64,000 nt of DNA from Gordius sp. MW1 (Eukaryota > Nematomorpha > Gordioida > Gordea > Gordiidae), in contig OZ038531.1 in NCBI GenBank assembly GCA_964036665.1, positions 22,836,591 to 22,900,590 on the forward strand, given 5' to 3'. The translations under genes and the position numbers were made by a program. Shown piece by piece: positions 56,810 to 64,000 of this stretch. Under the pieces are notes generated by a model. It was not told the origin of the DNA, did not search any database, and worked only from the letters and a program-made list of their open reading frames with translations. The first letter of the stretch is position 1. Every line of letters starts with the position of its first letter.

Positions 56810-57633
56810 AAAATAATGTTTTTAAATAACATCTCTCTTCTAAGTGTACGTTACGCTTTATGATATAGATTCTAAGACGCCAGCCCTTCCTATATTTAAA
56901 AAATTTTGTTCAAAATTTGTTTTATAACTTAGATTGGCCAAAATAAATGACTTTCACAATAACGGACAAATTTATAAAGAAATTGTAACACTCGGGCCGA
57001 CAATAACTTGCAGGACTCTATCTTGAGTTGAACATGAATCATAAATAAACACAGGGTAAAAAAAAATGGTCACGGATAAATAAAAAATAAAAACGAACCA
57101 TGGTACACATTAAGGATCTTTGTATACATAGAGATAGACACATCGCTGAGATTGACACGGAGGCTGGGGATAAAGAGTCTTTTTACACAAACACTATGTG
57201 CACTTTTAGAGGATGCTGATTATAGCTAAACGTATTGGTGTAATCAGGGGGTGACAAAGAGGGGCCACTGCCTCCCTCCCCTTATTTCAAAAAATTATGG
57301 TTTAAATTTCAAAAAATATCACTTGTCCCTCCCTAAATCATTTTTGCCCCCTTTAAATCCAATCTTGGCTACGCCCATGGCTAAACATTTTAAAACTCAA
57401 AGTGTGATGTATAACAACAATTTAAAAAACTTTTATTAAGAAATAATTGTAATAGCACGATATAAAAAAGTTCATTAACAGAGTATAAAACATAGCATAT
57501 GGTATGCACTTGAGGTAGAATATATTGGATCTTTAAAAATGGCTATAATGGTATTTTCAAACTGCCTCATTCCAATTCAATCTGTAATAATATAATAAAC
57601 ATTTATAACATTATAATTTTCGACTAATTCACT
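56810..57633. repeat. 3' flank of copy C, duplicated from/with the copy B flank
   Basis: It is collinear with 22915-23745 (shared GTATACATAGA, CACATCGCTGAGATT, GGACAAATTTATAA, GTATGCACTTGAGGTAGAAT, ATTTTCGACTAATT). It includes the same MITE insertion (57235-57380 here). The homology breaks at 57633, where the 5.9-kb foldback insertion begins, and resumes at the copy C stop codon. Confidence 0.8.
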
Positions 57634-58192
57634 GGACAACAAATATTGACCTTGTGAAATCAACTGGAAAACGGGTAACAGATTCTGGTAGAGTTTTTTG
57701 TGGGGATCACGAATATGTTTTTCTTTTTTGTTATATACGAGAAGTTTTTGAAATAATTGGTCTCAAAGTTGTAAAAAAGGTCGTTTTTGACCCTTTTTGA
57801 CGATGAATACTGCGAAGATGAATCGAGAAAGTTAAAAAGTTAAAGTTCTAAACGATATTACAATTCCATTTTAAAAATTAAAAAAAAAAAATTTTAATCT
57901 ACCTGCAATAGTTTTAATTTTATGACGAAAATTCAATTACCCCCTTGTTAAATTCCCCTCCCTTATATGCATACATAAAACTATACCGCAAGTGCATGTG
58001 CGTAGTGTGAAAGAGCTAAATAGTAGGTCACTACTCTTACTACTACGCCTCTCTCCATCAATCAAAATCTTAACACCTCCTCCCGCTTACTCCTTCTACT
58101 CTTGTTTAAAAACTAGATTTGATGCCATATAAAGGCTTTTATTAAAAGATGTTTAAATTTTTCATTATACCCTTCGCAAAATTTAAATAAAC

Positions 58193-58441
58193 CATGGGCG
58201 TAGGCAGAGAGGGTCGCCCCCTAAATGATTTTTTTTTCATTTTTCGATATAAAAAAATTGTGTTTTGCCCCCACTTAAATGCTATAAATTTTTTTCGCTC
58301 CCCCCTAGTTTCATTTGCACCCCCCTAATTTTAAAATAAAAATGTAAATTTTTTATTAATTTATAACTATAGGATTTTTTGCTGGCGACCTTTTTTTGCT
58401 CAACCCCCCACCCCCCATTCCGAAAGCTGGCTACGCCCATG
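58193..58441. mobile_element. CATGGGCGTA-type MITE in the left arm
   Basis: Starts CATGGGCGTAGGCAG and ends CTGGCTACGCCCATG. The flanks AAATAAAC (58185-58192) and AAATGAAC (58442-58449) are an 8-bp duplication with one mismatch. A truncated relative lies at the edge of the right arm (62985-63011). Confidence 0.8.
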
Positions 58442-58829
58442 AAATGAACTGCCATTTTTACTGCCATATATTACTGTTTTTAATTCAACTTTTAAAGAAT
58501 AAATTTATAAACAATTTTTTTACTAATTTTCTTTTCAAATATTGCATACAAATACGTCATATAAAAATGATATAAAACGCGCGAAAAATGACGTCACACT
58601 TGATCCTTGTAAAAATGATTAATCCCTGATTTTCGTTTGTGCGGAACATTTGTTTCACGAAATAAAATGGGTGGAGTGAAGCAAGTCGATATAAATTTCG
58701 AAAATTTACATTTTTATTTTAAAATTAGGGGGGTGCAAATGAAACTAGGGGGGAGCGAAAAAAATTTATAGCATTTAATTGGGGGCAAAACACAATTTTT
58801 TTTTAATTTTATATCAAAAAATTCAAAAA

Positions 58830-59000
58830 AAATTCGGGCCTTCGGCCCTCGTGGGAAGGGTTAGGGGGGAAGGGAAGGGGGGACGACTCATCTCTACTCC
58901 GTATAAATGTAGCATATTTGCTATGCAATTTATGGGCATTATATGCAAAATGTTTATACAAATTTTTTATCTAATTCAAAAATATGGGCGAGAAAGGCGG
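58830..59000 (+). repeat. GC-rich CCTTCGG hairpin repeat (copy 6)
   Basis: The GGGCCTTCGGCCC hairpin, the purine run, GACGACTCATC and the TATGCAATTTATGGGC dyad are present. The tail is interrupted by other sequence before GGGCGAGAAAGG. Confidence 0.7.
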
Positions 59001-59577
59001 GAAGGAAATTTTTTATAATTAAAAAATTTGGGCTCCGGGTATCGAACACGAACCTCCACGTCAGGACGCTGGTGAAAATAACTTGATAGCATCAGACATT
59101 TTCGAACGGACTAATGCGAGGATAGGCTTACAATTGGTAATATAAATTTTAGGTATAGACTGTGTGTTAGAAGCGTTGCCGTCTCTACCTGCTTCTGGCA
59201 CGAGCTCTTTCAAATCTGACCTCTGACTTTTTTATCATATTAGTAATTTTAATTTTTTATTTAAATTTTATTTTAATAAAAGAGATAGATACTGGCATAA
59301 TTTATAAAACCATGTTCTGCAAAAAATTTAAATAATTTACACATAAAACATATTAATACGAATGAAATCTTCCTTAAATTTAATATAATACAACTTTGTA
59401 TAAAATATTTACTATTTTAAATATTACCTATAATTTTGGTGATAATTGAACATGATAACAATAGTAAGACTATATTGTCCAAATTCCAATTAGCTATTTA
59501 ATATCAAATTGAATTTGTTTTAAATTATCTAAAAAGTTTTAATTCAGTTACTTTATAAAAAATTAAAATACATAATA

Positions 59578-59871
59578 CAGTCGAAACTTCTTAATCGCAA
59601 ATCGAATTATCGCGAAAATCTTTTAATCGCGACGTTAACCACTATTTGGTTTTATTCAAACGATAATATTACCAAAAACATCGTTTATTGACAAATCGCT
59701 TAATATTACAATGTCGAATATTCACAAACATTTTCGAGTCCTTAAATCAACCATACGATTATATAAAATATCTTTTTTATTGCGAAGCGTATGACTTTAT
59801 GTATTTACATATATTGGTTAATCGCGAATTTTTTTCAGGCCCAAGGCTTTGCAATTAAACGGTTTTGACTG
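59578..59871. mobile_element. pogo/Tigger-like MITE with TA duplication
   Basis: The element starts CAGTCGAAACTTCTTAATCGC and ends GATTAACGG-related sequence with GGTTTTGACTG, flanked by TA on both sides (59576-59577 and 59872-59873). The CAGTC-rich termini followed by TTAATCGCGA-type repeats resemble Tc1/mariner pogo-like elements. There is no transposase. Confidence 0.7.
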
Positions 59872-61129
59872 TATAGGTTTATTAATTTTATTTTTTTAGT
59901 CTATTAATTCCTAAGCTACTATAATACTAAATGTTTATCAATTGCTATGTTTATTTAGGACTACTTGTATTAATTCTTCGTATATTCATATATAATCTCC
60001 AGACAAAAAATAAAGACATGGTTAGATATCAAAATGCACAGGCAACTCCGTAAATGAGAACTTTTAAAAATCATGAGGTAAAATCTAAATTTATAAGTTA
60101 AATTCATTACAGACAGGTTAAGAATAATAGAAATTTTGATTTTATGTGGAAGGTAGCATCTAAAAGATATTCTAGGATAAATTTTATTAAGCTACTGGAA
60201 AATGAAATTGTAATAATCACTAACTTATCTTGTACAACATTTATAAACCGCTTGGGGTCCTCATGACCTCACTTAAATCTAAATTTAAAAGTTAAATATA
60301 TAAAATAAAAAGAAATGTTTAGAAAATATTAATTTTTCTTTACAGATAGGTTAAGAATATAATTAAAAATTTCAAAAAAAAAATAAATAAAACATTAACA
60401 AACTAATTCACCTTATATTAAGGATAATTTTCGGCGGTACGAATAAAATAAGAATATAGTCCAATTTCCTATAATCATGTTTGTTTTGTAATACAACATT
60501 TTAGTCTTATAGGATATTTGAGATTTTATTGGCAATTTAGAGTAAATGCGAGATAACGATTACGGGAATTGATGCCAACCCTTTGCAACCCGATATAATG
60601 AGCGATACCCTGAGGGTTACTCTACCGCGCCTATATCATAAAGGGGGAGAGATGGAGTGGAGGGTTGGTTAACCTTTATATCAAGGTCACGACAAGGGTT
60701 GTCGATAAGATACAACGACAGTCCCACTTCCCTCTAACAATTATCTATATAGAGATAAAATCGTGTGTGTAAATCTCTACACACTATAACTAACCTCCCT
60801 CATTTTTCCCATATTTCTAGGCCTAATGACTCATCCCCATGAGATACGAGCCTGATTCTGTTGAATGTTCCTATGTTAAGGAATTTAATATTGCACTCTA
60901 AATGTCCCGCCCTCTTTTAGGATAAATTATATTGACTCATAGTAATTATTAATACTTTGGCAAAGAGGTTAACAATCAAATGCATTTACATAATCGAAAA
61001 ATTATTTTGCATATCACTTTAGTCATAGAACTGCCATTAGCTGAAAAATGAAACAATAATAGAAAAGCAATATATTATAGATAATTTAACAAATATCAAC
61101 AAGAACAAAATATTATTTTATTTAAAAAA

Positions 61130-62720
61130 TTAATAGGCACTTCTAGGGGAGGGCATAGGGTAATTTATCAATGGTAATTTATTTAAAAACGAAAAATTTA
61201 AAATTTCGATTTATTTGGCCAATGGTCAAAAAAAATAAAAAACAATTAAAATTTTGTAGATTTAGATGACCTATTTGAAAATTTGAATGGATTTCCCTTA
61301 ATACACATATTTTAAATTAATTGCTATTAAAAATTTAAAATTTCAATTTATTTGGCCAATGGTCAATTTTTTCATTGGTCAGTAGCCAGCGGAAGGTTAA
61401 AAAATTATATTATCCATGGATTAACAAGAACATTATACAAATTTTCCATTTAATTAAAAAAACGGGATTCGACCCACATTAAAAATAGAGGCATAGGCTT
61501 TTGTAGGGGAGGGCATAGGGTAAATATCAATGTTAACCAATTAAAAAAAGAAAAATAAAAAATTTCGATTTATTTGGCCAATGGTCAGTTTTTTCATTGG
61601 TCAACAATTAGGACACGATAAAAGTGGATATAAATTCATAATAGTCAAAAAAAACGAAAACAAAAATTCGAATCACATTCTGGCCAATGGTCATTTTTTC
61701 CATTGGTCAGCAGCCAGGAGACGGTAAAAGTGGATATAAATTCATAATAGTCAAAAAGAAACGAAAAATAAATTTTCGAATCACATTTTGGCCAATGGTC
61801 ATTTTATTCCATTGGTCAGCAGCCAGCGGACGGCCAAAAAGTCAATAGCAATGGTAGGAACAGGAACAATCATAATAGTCAAAAAAAAACGAAAAAAATA
61901 ATTTCGATTCACATTTTGGCCATTGGTCATTTTTTCCATCGGTCAGGAGCCAGCGGACGGCCAAAAAGTCATAATAGCAATGGTAGAAACAGGAACAATC
62001 ATAATAGTCAAAAAAAAACGAAAAAAATAATTTCGATTCACATTTTGGCCAATGGTCATTTTTTCATTGGTCAGCAGCCAACGGACGGCCAAAAATTCTT
62101 ATTATCAATGATAGTAACAAGAACAATCATAAGAGTCAAAAAAACTCCGGGATTCTAACCTAAAAACTAGTTAAATTGCATAGCAATTAAAAGTAAACAA
62201 CTTTTTATGTTTATTATATAACATTGGTCAGCAGCCAGCGGTCGGCCAAAAAGTCATAATAGCAATGGTAGAAACAGGAACAATCATAATAGTCAAAAAA
62301 AAACGAAAAAAATAATTTCGATTCACATTTTGGCCAATGGTCATTTTTTTCATTGGTCAGCAGCCAGCGGACGGCCAAAAATTCTTATTATCAATGATAG
62401 TAACAAGAACAATCATAAGAGTCAAAAAAACTCCGGGATTCTAACCCCAAAACTAGTTAAATTGCATAGCAATTAAAAAGTAAACAACTTTTATTTATGT
62501 TTATTATATAACTAGTTAAATTGCATAGCATTAAAGTAAACAACTTTTATCTATGTTTATTATATAATAGATAATTTAACAGGGATTCTAACCCCAAAAC
62601 TAGTTAAATTGCATAGCAATTAAAAAGTAAACAACTTTTATTTATGTTTATTATATAACTAGTTAAATTGCATAGCATTAAAAGTAAACAACCTTTATCT
62701 ATGTTTATTATATGATAGAT
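61130..62720 (+). repeat. Satellite-like array (right block)
   Basis: About nine units of the GGCCAATGGTCA satellite. They are followed by a local duplication of AACTAGTTAAATTGCATAGC / GTAAACAACTTTTAT blocks at about 62440-62720 (roughly 60-70 bp and 120 bp repeats). No gene is seen. Confidence 0.8.
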
Positions 62721-62754
62721 AATTTAACAAATCTTATATATAACATATAACACA

Positions 62755-62985
62755 CCGAGGGAGATAGAGATGAGGGGTGGGGCATCTCTTATGCATTAAG
62801 TTAAAAAATAACACAGCGAGGGAGATAGAGATGAAAGGTGGGGCACCTCTTTCTCATGCATTAATTTAAAAAAGCGATAACCTAATATACCCAATGCAAA
62901 TAGATAGGGAGGGTAACGGACAGACAACGGACGGACGGACAACAAAAAACGAGCCCATAAATTGCATAGCAATTAAAATCATTTA
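62755..62985. repeat. GCGAGGGAGATAGAGATGAGG repeat and dyad end
   Basis: Two copies of the GAGGGAGATAGAGATGA block are followed by AACGGACAGACAACGGACGG and the end CCCATAAATTGCATAGCAAT, as at 7860-8035 and 8860-9095. Confidence 0.6.
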
Positions 62986-63564
62986 GGGGGGGGGCCTCCC
63001 TGCCTACGCCCATGGTTCATTTAAATTTTGCGAAGGGTATAATGAAAAATTTAAACATCTTTTAATAAAAGCCTTTATATGGCATCAAATCTAGTTTTTA
63101 AACAAGAGTAGAAGGAGTAGGCGGGAGGAGCTGTTAAGATTTTGATTGATGGAGAGAGGCGTAGTAGTAAGAGTAGTGACCTACTATTTAGCTCATCACA
63201 CTACGCACATGCACTTGCGGTATAGTGTTATGTATGCATATAAGGGAGGGGAATTTAACAAGGGGGTAATTGAATTTTCGTCATAAAATTAAAACTATTG
63301 CAGGTAGATTAAAATTTTTTTTTTAATTTTTAAAATGGAATTGTAATATCGTTTAGAACTTTAACTTTTTAACTTTCTCGATTCATCTTCGCAGTATTCA
63401 TCGTCAAAAAGGGTCAAAAACGATCTTTTTTCAACTTTGAGACCAATTATTTCAAAAACTTCTCGTATATAACAAAAAAGAAAAACATATTCGTGATCCC
63501 CACAAAAAACTCTACCAGAATCTGTTACCCGTTTTCCAGTTGATTTTTTTGTAGACTAGTGTTA

Positions 63565-63949
63565 TTATACCTTGAACCATTTATCCAACTTTTTACTAAT
63601 TTTGTTAAAAATTGATTCAACTTCAGCTTTTAACATAAAACGATCTTGACCATCTAAACGTGAAAGAGCCTCTTTCAAAAAACTAAAAATTCGATAAACG
63701 TATAAAATTAAATATTTACGTGAACAGTCATAAAAATTATTTTAGCAAATAAATAATAATAAATATATTTATGTACGTAAAATTTGCTATTTCAGCATCA
63801 AAAGTATCCATTTCTTTTTCCATATTAGCAACAATGCCCAAAGTTACGTGCCTTAAAATGCCCCATTTTTTTAATGTTTCGATAGTATCAATGGTGAAAC
63901 TTGATGAAGTATTAGTGGTAAATTCGTTCCCTGTTTTCTCATTGCTAAC
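63565..63949 (-). CDS. Ge-1/EDC4-like gene, copy C (last two exons)
   Basis: Exons at 63949-63777 and 63682-63565 correspond to exons 10 and 11 of copy B, with matching phases. The encoded end contains LGIVANMEKEMDTF, then FLKEALSRLDGQDRFM and KISKKLDKWFKV before TAA. Copy B has SLLRKLTLGIVANMEKKLD and KKLDKWSKV at the same places. Differences are mostly single residues and a five-codon length change, and the frame is open. The rest of the gene lies beyond the right edge. The stop codon abuts the 5.9-kb foldback insertion. Confidence 0.65.
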
Positions 63950-64000
63950 CTGACGTTAAAAAAAATTATAATAAACCTTAGCTATCAATGCCCTTTAAAA

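Larger units (their letters stand above)
57634..63562. mobile_element. 5.9-kb insertion with ~550-bp inverted arms (foldback type)
   Basis: The left arm (57634-58190) and right arm (63012-63562) are near-identical inverted copies: CAACTGGAAAACGGGTAACAG on the left and its complement on the right, both containing GCAAGTGCATGTGCG-type and GATGCCATATAAAGGC phrases. The ends CACTGGACAACAAA and TTTGTAGACTAGTG match the 927-bp foldback at 20218. The flanks TAATT and TTATT fit a 5-bp duplication with one change, within the stop-codon region of copy C. The interior carries other repeats and no transposase that I can recognise. Confidence 0.75.

Overview
This window is nuclear DNA of a eukaryote, very AT-rich and full of transposable elements. 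There is no bacterial or phage gene structure. Genes are split by short GT-AG introns (36-49 nt for most). The element mix (Penelope-like, Ty3/gypsy, RTE-type LINE, hAT, pogo-like and Mutator-like MITEs, a tRNA-Thr-derived SINE) suggests an invertebrate animal, but the species cannot be named from the sequence.

The host genes are three related copies of one family, all on the minus strand. Copy A (4522 down to 720) runs toward the left edge, copy B (28559-23745) is complete, and copy C (63949-63565) shows only its last two exons at the right edge. For copy B I assembled an 11-exon model whose exon lengths sum to 1986 nt in one frame (661 aa). Its order of segments and several local motifs resemble the WD40-like half of the mRNA-decapping scaffold Ge-1/EDC4. 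Copy A has a 25-nt net deletion, frameshift and stop in exon 6. Copies A and B share intronic repeats, and B and C share about 1 kb of 3' flank with one MITE, so they arose by segmental duplication.

Between A and B (4.8-23 kb) lie a hAT remnant, several MITEs, arrays of a ~106/128-bp satellite-like unit, tRNA-like SINE pieces, a THAP-domain fragment beside an 82-bp tandem repeat, an RTE LINE (about 14.95-19.44 kb) split by a 1.48-kb hAT-type element, and a 0.93-kb foldback element.

Between B and C the main structure is a nest at 29.5-45 kb. A 5'-truncated Penelope-like element (minus) abuts a Ty3/gypsy element (31663-40436, minus), which carries a second gypsy element (33144-37531) between its RNase H and integrase coding regions with a 5-bp target duplication. 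A nearly identical, full-length Penelope-like element (42051-44909) follows in the opposite orientation. Further right are two rearranged gypsy remnants whose halves point in opposite directions (45.5-48.0 kb and 48.96-51.32 kb). The second carries a GC-rich Gln/Pro-rich coding stretch not seen in the intact relative.

From 51.6 to 63.6 kb are more satellite arrays, a second hAT-type element, and a 5.9-kb insertion with ~0.55-kb inverted arms that sits directly at the stop codon of copy C. Stretches not listed are AT-rich DNA in which I see no gene.
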